In this document: piece by piece, positions 44,839-53,197 of the stretch
Numbering within the stretch: the stretch's first letter is position 1
Layout of the letters: every line of letters begins with the position of its first letter
Source of the DNA: Oscillospiraceae bacterium
GTDB taxonomy: Bacteria > Bacillota > Clostridia > Lachnospirales > Lachnospiraceae
Length of the DNA stretch: 64,000 nucleotides
Assembly: GCA_021771715.1 (NCBI GenBank)
Contig: JAETOO010000004.1
Span: forward strand, 173,629-237,628
Direction: 5' to 3'
Made by a program: the position numbers and the translations under genes
The notes under the pieces: model-generated
Told to the model about the DNA's origin: nothing
Database searches by the model: none
The model's input: only the letters and a program-made list of their open reading frames with translations

Positions 44839-45920
44839 CTTTTCTCCCCCTCACCAAAACGGCCAACAAAGTCCATCGTGGAGCAGCTTTCCAGCGGCAG
44901 CTTCACCGGGCGATGCTCTGCGGCAGACTTGTAAATTGCAAGGACGAGCTCAAGCGCACGCTTACCAGCTTCACCATTCACATAAGGCTCACGGCCTGTC
45001 TGGATTGCATCAATCACATCAGCATACAGCGGTGTGTGACCAAAGCCATACACGTTCGGCGGGTTCTCTCCATAGGTCTGCATGACGTACTCCGGATCAT
45101 CCTTGCCGTCAGCAAAAGCCCATGCTTCGATGATGTTATCGCTCGTGCCGCCTGCTTTGACCGTACCGTTCTGACCGAAGATATAGAGGGTCTCTTCCAG
45201 GTTTTTCGGATAAACATTTGTAGTACCCTCAATCAGACCATAAGAGCCGTTACTAAACTTCACCAGCGCCATGCCCAAATCTTCTGCTTCCAAATAAGGA
45301 TGCTCAAGCTGGTCGGTGTACGCCATAACCTCTTCCACATCATCGCCCATCATCCAACGGAGAAGATCAATATTGTGAATGCACTGATTCATAAGGCAGC
45401 CGCCATCCTGCGCCCAAGTGCCTCGCCAAGGAGCCTGATCGTAGTAACCCTTGCCTCGATTCCAACGGACGTGCGCTGCACCATGAGAAAGACGACCAAA
45501 GCGTCCTTCTTCCAAGGCTTTGCGGATGTACTGGACGGATTTGTTGAAACGGTTTTGATGGTTCGCACACACCGCGATGCCCACTTCTTTCCCTGCCTTA
45601 ATAATCGCATCAGCATCTGCAATGGAGAGCGCGATAGGCTTCTCGATGATGATGTTACACCCGGCGGCGATGCAGTCTAGCGCGATGGCCGCATGTTTAC
45701 CGGACTCTGTAGCGATGGCAACCAGCTCAGGCTTTTCCTTTTCTAGCAGTTCCTTGTAATCCGTGTACTTATGGACGTCTTCCAAACCGAAACGATCCGA
45801 TTTTTCCTGCATAATCTCCGGAACAATATCACACATAGCGACGAATTCCAAATGATTATTCTTTGCTGCTTCAATATGATTTGGACTAATACGGCCACAT
45901 CCGATTAATGCGTATTTCAT
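44835..45920 (-). CDS. wbpB: UDP-sugar 3-dehydrogenase, WbpB/WlbA-like (Gfo/Idh/MocA)
   Basis: About 361 residues. Rossmann start YALIGCGRISPNHIEAA, cofactor motif IIEKPIALS and active-site HNIDLLRWMMG. WbpB oxidises C3 of UDP-GlcNAcA with NAD+ and works as a pair with the aminotransferase WbpE. The ATG at 45920 has AAAGGA upstream; an in-frame ATG at 45941 would overlap the preceding gene. Gene order B-D-E-A follows. Confidence 0.87.
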   Translation of the reverse strand: MKYALIGCGRISPNHIEAAKNNHLEFVAMCDIVPEIMQEKSDRFGLEDVHKYTDYKELLEKEKPELVAIATESGKHAAIALDCIAAGCNIIIEKPIALSIADADAIIKAGKEVGIAVCANHQNRFNKSVQYIRKALEEGRFGRLSHGAAHVRWNRGKGYYDQAPWRGTWAQDGGCLMNQCIHNIDLLRWMMGDDVEEVMAYTDQLEHPYLEAEDLGMALVKFSNGSYGLIEGTTNVYPKNLEETLYIFGQNGTVKAGGTSDNIIEAWAFADGKDDPEYVMQTYGENPPNVYGFGHTPLYADVIDAIQTGREPYVNGEAGKRALELVLAIYKSAAEHRPVKLPLESCSTMDFVGRFGEGEKR

Positions 45921-45933
45921 ATTATTATTCCTT

Positions 45934-46369
45934 TCATTCAATATTTATACTTTTATGATGGATCTTTGCCGGGACTCCCACCGCAATACAATCATCTGGG
46001 ACATCGCACAGAACGACAGCATTAGCCCCTATTACTGCATTATTTCCAATCGTAATTGGTCCCAACAAGCAAGCGCCCGCATATATTTTCACATTATCTT
46101 TTATTATAGGAACGCGAGGCCATGACGAATCTTTTTTTCCATTTCCTCCAATAGTGACATTTTGATAAATCTCACAATTGTCCCCTATTTTACTACGTTC
46201 ATGAATTACACATCCACCCCCCATGATGGAAAACACATCCTTTTCCTATGTCCGTTGTGGGAAATATATCGCAAGCATAAAGGACTCTTATCATCTTTTT
46301 CATAACCAGTGCAAACAGTTTTAGCTTATGTAGATAAAACCACCTCATACAATAATACATCTTTGTCAT
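45934..46369 (-). pseudogene. Serine-acetyltransferase-like acyltransferase with frameshift at a G6 run
   Basis: The N-terminal part (MTKMYYCMRWFYLHKLKLFA to TTDIGKGCVFHHGG) and the C-terminal beta-helix (GCVIHERSKIGDNCEIYQ, NVTIGGNGKK, GPITIGNNAVIGANAVV) lie in different frames. They join if one G is removed from the six-G run (C6 on the plus strand, 46217-46222). The joined protein, about 144 residues, is a normal short SAT/CysE-like O-acetyltransferase. The run could be a phase-variable switch, a real mutation or a sequencing error. An ATG exists at 46236 for the second part alone. Confidence 0.75.
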
Positions 46370-46710
46370 AGGCGCTCTCCCTTTTATGTGTTTATTTACG
46401 ATCTCCATATATCCACTTTTCCATACTTAATCATGCGACGAATATTTCAAGCAAGATTATAGGATCTAAATAATAATGAAGTATCTTCTATTTTTGTATT
46501 CATTTCGCGAATGAGTAGGTGTCATAATAAGTTCTTTCAACTCATGATGCATCGTCCCAGATGCTATTCTGAATTTTTTATCCAACTTCGTTCGGAAAAT
46601 AGTTGCTTTCCAGATTTATTGTTGTTTCCTGTCATTAATTAAATTACCCATCACTATCAATTCTCATTATCGGATCAGAAAACCGTCCATATACCTGTTA
46701 CATCTTATTA
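46370..46710. other. 341-base AT-rich gap inside the capsule cluster
   Basis: No supported gene. Minus-strand frames are short and broken. It may hold decayed sequence from a lost gene between the glycosyltransferase and the acyltransferase, since the rest of the cluster is tightly packed. Confidence 0.5.
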
Positions 46711-47796
46711 CTAATTACCTTCACTTTCTACTAGTTTAAAGAGTAAGCTCTTAAAATACTCTTTGCTATTTATTATATTGTAATTTCTTTCTGCATACTC
46801 TCTTGATTTTTTGATTATACTCAACTTCTCATCTGCGCTTTTCTCAATAAATCTCCTTATCGCATTTGACAATTTCTCTGCATCTGATGGTATAAACTCA
46901 GCAAATTCTTCTGTCGCAGACAATCTGCTGTCGCCCACATCAGTAACGATAACATAACATCCACAACCAGCTGCTTCCGCTAGACTCTGAGATGGATAGT
47001 TTTCTATTTTTTGAAGTGACAAAAAAACTTCAGCTCGAGGCATTACTTCACTCGTTTTAACATACCCTATTATTTTAACAATATCAGATAGTTTCTTTTC
47101 TTCAATGAATTTTTTTAGTTTATCTTCATCATAATCCTTGCCAAGCAGTTTAACACTATATCCTTGTTCTCTCAACAATTCTTGTATTTGTTCCGCTGCT
47201 AAGATTGCCAACATCGGATTTTTCGAATCTTCCAACCTTGCAGCAGCGAATATGATTATTTTTTCTTTCGTTTCCGGCTTAAATATAGATAAATCAGTAA
47301 ATGTTCCAGGCGTAATTGTTACCTTATCTCCGGCCATCTTATGTATATACTCATAAGACGCAGGATAAAGTAAATCAACATGATCTGATATCTTCAATAA
47401 TCGTCGTGTTATTTTTCGCACTGACTTTGGTGACAGATTTTTTGCGATAAAGTAACTGCATATGCTAAATAGAATTCTGATATGCTTTATTTTACATATA
47501 TACGCCACTAATAAATTAAAACTGCTTGTGTCCACAAAATGTATAATATCATACGATGAGCTATGAATTATATGTTTTATGCTTTGTATTTTTTTCTCAA
47601 ATACGTAAATGGCATTAAAAGATTTTATGCTACAATCGGCTTTTTCGAGAATCTTCTCTATGCTATTTTCATTACAGCCATACACAATAACATCACATAG
47701 CACTCCCTCATTAGCAAACTCGTTATATATTCGTAATAATCTTCTTTCCGCCCCGCCAAAGCTATCTTTAGCATATATCATTAGTGCTGTTCTCAT
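46711..47796 (-). CDS. Family 4 glycosyltransferase (GT-B fold)
   Basis: 361 residues. The N-terminus begins MIYAKDSFGGAERRLLRIY; the C-terminal nucleotide-sugar domain has IIFAAARLEDSKNP, VKIIGYVKTSEVMPRAEVFL and ENYPSQSLAEAAGCG with the conserved ExxxxxxE. It adds one sugar to the lipid-linked repeat; donor and acceptor are unknown. AAGGAG precedes the ATG. Strongly AT-rich. Confidence 0.87.
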   Translation of the reverse strand: MRTALMIYAKDSFGGAERRLLRIYNEFANEGVLCDVIVYGCNENSIEKILEKADCSIKSFNAIYVFEKKIQSIKHIIHSSSYDIIHFVDTSSFNLLVAYICKIKHIRILFSICSYFIAKNLSPKSVRKITRRLLKISDHVDLLYPASYEYIHKMAGDKVTITPGTFTDLSIFKPETKEKIIIFAAARLEDSKNPMLAILAAEQIQELLREQGYSVKLLGKDYDEDKLKKFIEEKKLSDIVKIIGYVKTSEVMPRAEVFLSLQKIENYPSQSLAEAAGCGCYVIVTDVGDSRLSATEEFAEFIPSDAEKLSNAIRRFIEKSADEKLSIIKKSREYAERNYNIINSKEYFKSLLFKLVESEGN

Positions 47797-47799
47797 TAA

Positions 47800-49233
47800 T
47801 CAGTTCTCCTTAATTCTTTTGTCCATTGTAATGTCTAATATACGCTTATTATTCATAACCCCACTTTTATTATTCCTAACTCCACTTGATACTAATACCA
47901 GAATTAATGCCAACAAGGAAATATGATCAAAATAGATATCAAATATACAAGAACTGAATAGGAATAGTACGAGTATTCCGTATATAGACTTATTTGCCCA
48001 TTTCCCCCATATATATGTAATAAACAATAATCCTATAAGCCCATTTTCTGCCAGAAAAGCAATTACCGAGCTAAAAGGATATGTTAATACCGCACTTCGC
48101 CATTTTATTGTATCAACTAATGATTGTGTATACACAGAAGCATACTTTGCATAATTAGGCAGAATCACTGAATCAAAGTGAGAAGAGACAAAGTTGTTAA
48201 TAAAATTGTTCTCTCTATACATGTATTTATACCCGAACAGATTTGCAAATCTACTTCCATATTGTCCTATCCCATATCCAAATAAAGATCTAATTCCACT
48301 TAATTCTTCAAAAATTGTTCCTTCAAAATATTTGGTTTTAAAAGCATAACGTGAATCATATAAATATATACTAAAATTTATAAAATTTCTTCTTATAAAA
48401 CTCTCTACAATCGGCAGATGAAGAAACAACAATATTACAAATAAGCTTGTATATAATATGATTATGGACAGAATAACCCTGTTTTTTGTTTTTTTCGAGA
48501 AAAGATATGAGAAGCCATAAACCAATGTCGCCACCAGAAAGCCAAGTAATACATTTTTCCCATCTGACATTACTATCAATATGATTCCAATAAAAAAACA
48601 AGTCCAATTCTTCCGTAAATTCTTGCTAATTGATAATCCTCTTTCTCTATAATAAATAAACATATACAAAAGAACACAAATCAACCAAAATGTAAAATGA
48701 TGCGCATTTGAAAAGGTTCCCTTATGTAAATCACCTGGATGAAGTGATCTTGTAGACAATATAATTGCAATCCCTGATACAAACTCGATAAATAACAGAC
48801 TTTTTATGCTACCAATCAACTTTTCCTCATCAAATGCTCCCTTTATTACAGCCGCAATGAGAATAACTGCAATGTAATATATAATCCCAAAAAGCGTATT
48901 ATAATACGCTTCGTTGATTATCATATTTACAAGAGAGCTTGTTAAAATCATGATTGCACATAAATATATCTTAAAATTCATGTGTCCTATTTTGGGGCGA
49001 TGTTTGGTCATCAAATAAATAATACATGCTAATATCAGTATAATACTTGTTAGTTCACTATTCATAACCAACGATGTCATAAATGCGAACTCAATGGACA
49101 ATATATTAGTAATCAATCCAAGTACCGTAAGTGCACATATCACAAAACCAATTGACTGAATATTTGTAAATGCAAGCGTCACAAACAATACTAAGTATAC
49201 CAATATAAGTACTTGCTTTTTCTTCTTTTTCAT
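47800..49233 (-). CDS. wzy: Wzy-type O-antigen/capsule polymerase
   Basis: 477 residues with ten or more membrane spans and a large loop near residues 300-370 (IRSLFGYGIGQYGSRFANLF). This is the pattern of the O-antigen ligase/polymerase superfamily; function as polymerase is inferred from the cluster, which has a flippase and a Wzz-like protein and no second candidate. The start KKKKKQ is basic, followed at once by the first span. Sequence similarity within this family is low, so the assignment is by topology. Confidence 0.78.
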   Translation of the reverse strand: MKKKKKQVLILVYLVLFVTLAFTNIQSIGFVICALTVLGLITNILSIEFAFMTSLVMNSELTSIILILACIIYLMTKHRPKIGHMNFKIYLCAIMILTSSLVNMIINEAYYNTLFGIIYYIAVILIAAVIKGAFDEEKLIGSIKSLLFIEFVSGIAIILSTRSLHPGDLHKGTFSNAHHFTFWLICVLLYMFIYYRERGLSISKNLRKNWTCFFIGIILIVMSDGKNVLLGFLVATLVYGFSYLFSKKTKNRVILSIIILYTSLFVILLFLHLPIVESFIRRNFINFSIYLYDSRYAFKTKYFEGTIFEELSGIRSLFGYGIGQYGSRFANLFGYKYMYRENNFINNFVSSHFDSVILPNYAKYASVYTQSLVDTIKWRSAVLTYPFSSVIAFLAENGLIGLLFITYIWGKWANKSIYGILVLFLFSSCIFDIYFDHISLLALILVLVSSGVRNNKSGVMNNKRILDITMDKRIKEN

Positions 49234-49251
49234 AGGTTCATTTCCTTCTGT

Positions 49252-50301
49252 TCAATTATGAAGGCATTTTCTATAATACATAATAGTTTTATCTATAAAT
49301 CGTTCTACAGAAAAACTTTCACAAGCCTTCTTATATTGAATATCACTTATCTCTTTTCTTAATCCAATTGATTGTTCTATATTAATAATTTCTTCTGCTA
49401 ATGCTCGGCTATCTCCAGGATTAATCAATCTATCTGTCCTCAACAACTCTGGCATTGTCGAAATATTCGTTGTAATAACCGGAATGCCCCTAGCCATTGC
49501 TTCAAGAACTGTCATACTAAGTCCTTCATAATAGGATGGAAGCACATCAATCATTGCATCCTGATAAATCCTCTCTTTTTTTTCCCCGGTAACCCATCCC
49601 GGTAGTTCAAACCTATCCTTTAATCCCGATTTTTCAATCACCTGAGGAATATCTCCCTCTAAATCATTTCCACACATCACTACCTTTGTCTCTTTTGGCA
49701 GTTGATCATTAATAAGTCGGATTGCTTCAATAAGATCGTATGTTCCTTTTGCTTTCCTCATCACGCCAAAATACACAATATTTCTGGCATTGAGATTGTA
49801 TGGATTCTTTTGAGGACACTCTATACCATTGTATAACACCAACATTTTTTCTTCTGGTATAATCTCTGCCAATTCTCTTTTCCAATACTCACCAAGGACA
49901 AATATTTGATCAGAACATGTAAATATTTCGCGAATCCGGTTTTGTTTATCTTCTGATAATGTTTTGTACCAAGCCAAAAATGGGCCTGCATGAAGGTGAA
50001 TAATGACTTTCTTTCCTTTCTTTCTTCCCCACCTTGCAACTCTCCCCTTTCGGAAAGCACTCCCCTTCTCCGCCATATGAATATGAATAATATCTATTGG
50101 CTTCGTATTTAAAATCCATAGTATCTTTATATATCCCTGAATCATATACAAGAATCTTGCTATTATTGATCCGTTTGTAGATGTTGCCACATAACTGAGA
50201 TTAACCTCATCGTTATACTTTTTGCTCTTAATATACTGTTCTGCAACAGTCCACATTCCACCGACACGTTTAGGACCAACGCCAACCATCAAAACATTCA
50301 T
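49252..50301 (-). CDS. Family 4 glycosyltransferase (GT-B fold)
   Basis: 349 residues. N-terminal VGVGPKRVGGMWTVAEQYI and DIIHIHMAEKGSAFRKG, C-terminal VYFGVMRKAKGTYDLIEAI, FELPGWVTGEKKERIYQ and PSYYEGLSMTVLEAMARG with the donor-binding ExxxxxxE. It resembles capsule glycosyltransferases of the WcaI/EpsF sort. It sits between the polymerase gene and an acyltransferase gene. The sugar specificity is not readable. Confidence 0.88.
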   Translation of the reverse strand: MNVLMVGVGPKRVGGMWTVAEQYIKSKKYNDEVNLSYVATSTNGSIIARFLYMIQGYIKILWILNTKPIDIIHIHMAEKGSAFRKGRVARWGRKKGKKVIIHLHAGPFLAWYKTLSEDKQNRIREIFTCSDQIFVLGEYWKRELAEIIPEEKMLVLYNGIECPQKNPYNLNARNIVYFGVMRKAKGTYDLIEAIRLINDQLPKETKVVMCGNDLEGDIPQVIEKSGLKDRFELPGWVTGEKKERIYQDAMIDVLPSYYEGLSMTVLEAMARGIPVITTNISTMPELLRTDRLINPGDSRALAEEIINIEQSIGLRKEISDIQYKKACESFSVERFIDKTIMYYRKCLHN

Positions 50302-50308
50302 TTTTATT

Positions 50309-50825
50309 CTACTTTCTCAACTTAATCACTTTAGCGGGTACACCTGCAACAATTGAAAAACCTGGAACATCCTTGGTAACTACTGCTCCTGCCGCAACTA
50401 CAGCTTCATCTCCAATTCTTACCCCAGATAAAACTATTGATCGAAACCCAAGCCAAACATCGTTTCCAATTTTTATTGTTTCTCCTCTTTCACCTTGTTG
50501 ATTCATCGGTACGTCTGTATTATCAAAAACATGATTCATAGCGATTAGCGCAACTTCTGGTGCCATCATTACATCATTTCCGATTTCAATCTCACCTTGA
50601 AGTCTACACATATCCCCTATACCAGACCAATCACTGATACTTATTTTTGAAAAGCACTTAGCTTTCCGACCAATTTCAACACTTTTCCGCATCGCTGAAA
50701 ATATAATTTTGCGCCTAATTGCCGTATAGCTTTTGGACTTCTCCATGTATATACCCAAGTGTATAGTGCAGTAGTATACCACCAATGCCGATTAATGCTT
50801 CTCCTATTGCCTTTTTAATTAGCAT
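50309..50825 (-). pseudogene. Hexapeptide acyltransferase with apparent +1 frameshift near 50753
   Basis: The catalytic beta-helix lies in 50746-50309 (IGNDVMMAPEVALIAMNHVF, IKIGNDVWLGFRSIVLSG, IGDEAVVAAGAVVTKDVPG). Its natural N-terminus is found one frame away: an ATG at 50825 with GAGGAG seven bases upstream reads MLIKKAIGEALIGIGGILLH to about 50756. Skipping one base after CTTGGG joins both into an ordinary 170-residue WcaF-like protein. As it stands, translation from the good start ends after 36 codons at 50715. An internal start at 50746 might still make the enzyme. Confidence 0.7.
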
Positions 50826-51597
50826 GTCGTTTCTCCTCTTTTACTGCCCTAATAAAAGTCCAGTTTCCAACGAAATATCTCTTAAACAATCTGCGTGGTT
50901 CCTGAATGACTCGGAACAACCATTCTAACCCGCTCTTCTGCATCCACAAAGGAGCGCGTGGAATAGCTCCGGAAATTACATCAAAGCTGCCTCCCACTCC
51001 CATGAACACAGAATCATTCCCGTCATCCTGTAAGAATTCAATAAGGTATTCCTTCATTGGACTTGTGATTCCTACAAATACGAAATCAGGATGCAAGGTT
51101 TTTATTTCTGAGGATATTTGAGGCCAGTCTTGTTCCTTAAAATACCCATTATGGATGCCCACAAGGTTAAGTTTAGGATAATCTCTTTTAAGCACATCAG
51201 CAGTCTTCTCAACTACCTCTTGTTTTGCACCGAGGAGATAGACCGAGTACCCCTTCTTTTCACTTAAAGTTACAAGGCTCTGCATGAGATCTATCCCGGC
51301 AACTCGCTCAGGTAGGGGTTTGCCCAGGTACTTACTGGCTTTAATTACGGATGCTCCATCAGCATTTATTATTCCGCAGCTATTAACAATCTGTTTGAGG
51401 CGTTCGTTTTCATTTAGTTCGTTAATCTTGTCGGCATTTACCCCCATGAGATGTAACGGTTCTTTTTTCTTGACATACTCTTCAACAAGATCAATGGTTT
51501 CCTGAACATTTAGTACATCAATGAGGGTGTTTAAAATAGTAATCCTTTTATTTTGGCCAAGAATTGTTTCTTGTTTTGCAGGTGTCCAGTCAGCCAT
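50815..51597 (-). CDS. WecG/TagA/CpsF-family glycosyltransferase
   Basis: About 260 residues. Family marks are NTLIDVLNVQETIDLVEEYV, GVNADKINELNEN, NADGASVIKASKYLG, GYSVYLLGAKQEVVEKTADV and FVFVGITSPMKEYLI. The group transfers ManNAc or ManNAcA to undecaprenyl-linked GlcNAc, an early step of polymer assembly. With the epimerase gene just upstream and the diacetamido-uronic acid genes downstream, a ManNAc-type donor fits. AGGAGG stands six bases before the ATG at 51597. Confidence 0.88.
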   Translation of the reverse strand: MADWTPAKQETILGQNKRITILNTLIDVLNVQETIDLVEEYVKKKEPLHLMGVNADKINELNENERLKQIVNSCGIINADGASVIKASKYLGKPLPERVAGIDLMQSLVTLSEKKGYSVYLLGAKQEVVEKTADVLKRDYPKLNLVGIHNGYFKEQDWPQISSEIKTLHPDFVFVGITSPMKEYLIEFLQDDGNDSVFMGVGGSFDVISGAIPRAPLWMQKSGLEWLFRVIQEPRRLFKRYFVGNWTFIRAVKEEKRHAN

Positions 51598-51629
51598 CAT
51601 TTTCCTCCTAATGATACAATCATTTCTTT

Positions 51630-52754
51630 TTAAATTGACTTCGCCACCCAAGGCTCATACGTTCCCTTTTCCAGAATATCCGCTATACGCTCACAAGCAT
51701 GTCCATCACCATAAGGGTTGCAAGCGTGCGACATTCTGTTGTACTCTTCCTCATTCTCCAGCAAAAGCTTGAATGCATTATATATAGTCTCTTCATCGGT
51801 TCCCACAAGCCTCAACGTCCCCGCGTCTACACCTTCTGGTCGCTCGGTAGTATCACGCATTACCAATACTGGTACGCCATAGCTCGGGCACTCTTCCTGG
51901 ATTCCACCGGAATCAGTCAGGCACAGGAAACTTCTCGCTTCAAAGTTGTGACAATCAAAGACCTCTATCGGCTCAATGATATGAATGCTCTCGCATCCGC
52001 CCAATTCTTTCTCAGCCACCTGCCTTACCACAGGATTCATATGAATTGGATATACAGCTTTGCAGTCAGGATGCTCATCGAGTACGCGCCGTATTGCCCG
52101 GAACATATGATGCATAGGCTCTCCGAGGTTCTCCCGCCGATGTGCTGTAATGAAGATAAGTTTTCCATCGCCAATCCAGTCAAGTTCTGGATGCGTGTAA
52201 TCCTCTTTCACCGTATGCTGCATAGCATCTATAACTGTGTTGCCTGTGATATACACAGTCTTTGGATCCTTGCCCTCTTGAATTAAATGATCAGCGGCGA
52301 GCTGTGTCGGAGCAAAGTTGAACTGAGAAACAATGCCCACAGCCTGACGGTTGAATTCTTCCGGGTAAGGGCTATAGATGTTATAGGTTCTGAGCCCAGC
52401 CTCAACATGTCCCACAGGAATTTGCAGATAGAAGCATGCAAGTGTAGTCACGAAGGTAGTTGATGTATCGCCATGAACAAGAACCACGTCCGGTTTTTCA
52501 ACTTCTAACACCTCTTTGATGCTATTAAGAATATTCGTGGTGATATCAAAGAGAGTCTGACGATCCTTCATGATATTGAGATCGTAATCAGGAACGACAC
52601 TGAATGTTTCGAGAACCTGATCGAGCATCTGCCTGTGCTGCGCTGTTACGCACACAACAGTCTGAATGCCAGATCTCTTCTTGAGTTCATTCACAAGCGG
52701 ACACATCTTAATTGCTTCCGGTCTGGTGCCAAACACCAACATTACTTTTTTCAT
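51630..52754 (-). CDS. wecB: UDP-GlcNAc 2-epimerase (WecB/WbpI-like)
   Basis: 374 residues, normal length. LVFGTRPEAIKMCPLV at the start, VHGDTSTTFVTTLACFY, HVEAGLRTYNIYSPYPEE, TAHRRENLGEP and CLTDSGGIQEECPSYGVPVL are all canonical. It interconverts UDP-GlcNAc and UDP-ManNAc. In Pseudomonas the related WbpI epimerises UDP-GlcNAc(3NAc)A, and because wbpA, wbpB, wbpD and wbpE are in this same cluster, that role is equally possible here. Placed just before the ManNAc-type glycosyltransferase gene. Confidence 0.92.
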   Translation of the reverse strand: MKKVMLVFGTRPEAIKMCPLVNELKKRSGIQTVVCVTAQHRQMLDQVLETFSVVPDYDLNIMKDRQTLFDITTNILNSIKEVLEVEKPDVVLVHGDTSTTFVTTLACFYLQIPVGHVEAGLRTYNIYSPYPEEFNRQAVGIVSQFNFAPTQLAADHLIQEGKDPKTVYITGNTVIDAMQHTVKEDYTHPELDWIGDGKLIFITAHRRENLGEPMHHMFRAIRRVLDEHPDCKAVYPIHMNPVVRQVAEKELGGCESIHIIEPIEVFDCHNFEARSFLCLTDSGGIQEECPSYGVPVLVMRDTTERPEGVDAGTLRLVGTDEETIYNAFKLLLENEEEYNRMSHACNPYGDGHACERIADILEKGTYEPWVAKSI

Positions 52755-52774
52755 CTGCTTCTATCCTTTACTGT

Positions 52775-52897
52775 TTAGCCTTTCACAAGGTCTGTTCTGA
52801 AAGATACTCTCACTATCCCTGATGCCGCATTTGCCTGGATGCTCATTGACGTGAACATGATCATGTTAATCAAAATGGTTATCAATAATCTCTTCAT
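52775..52897 (-). CDS. Possible 40-residue secreted peptide
   Basis: A small open frame encodes MKRLLITILINMIMFTSMSI then QANA, a well-formed signal peptide with an Ala-x-Ala-type cleavage site, and a basic tail of about 16 residues (SGIVRVSFRTDLVKG). It lies 20 bases ahead of wecB on the same strand. The ribosome site is weak (AAGAATAGTAAGA). It could be a peptide signal, a leader peptide or the broken start of a longer exported protein. I know no family for it. Confidence 0.35.
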   Translation of the reverse strand: MKRLLITILINMIMFTSMSIQANAASGIVRVSFRTDLVKG

Positions 52898-53197
52898 TCT
52901 TACTATTCTTTTTAATGTGGACATCCTGTGCTTACTGTTTTCTTAGGAGCAATAGCAAAGTCCTTACTGTTTTCTAAGTCACTTCTTACTGTTTAATTGA
53001 AGTTCCGAAAAGCTTCTTAAGAATCTCATGTTGCACCGAAAATCACCTAGTCGTCAGTTTTAGGCCATTTTCAGGTCATTTTCATCTCGAAACAGTCCTG
53101 TCTCATACAATTTTCTCAACATATATCCCCCAAGCATTATATTCCACAACAATTTGCTATCTTACATACCTTTACTCGTCTGCTTTCCTTCCCAGTC
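52898..53197 (-). repeat. Leader gap with recurring AAACAGTAAG motif
   Basis: On the minus strand AAACAGTAAG occurs near 52996, 52968 and 52940, 28 bases apart, and AAACAGTAAAG again after the small peptide ORF near 52770. Two of the copies share a longer CTTAGAAAACAGTAAG or CCTAAGAAAACAGTAAG form. No gene is supported in this stretch; it may be a regulatory leader or binding-site array. Confidence 0.45.
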
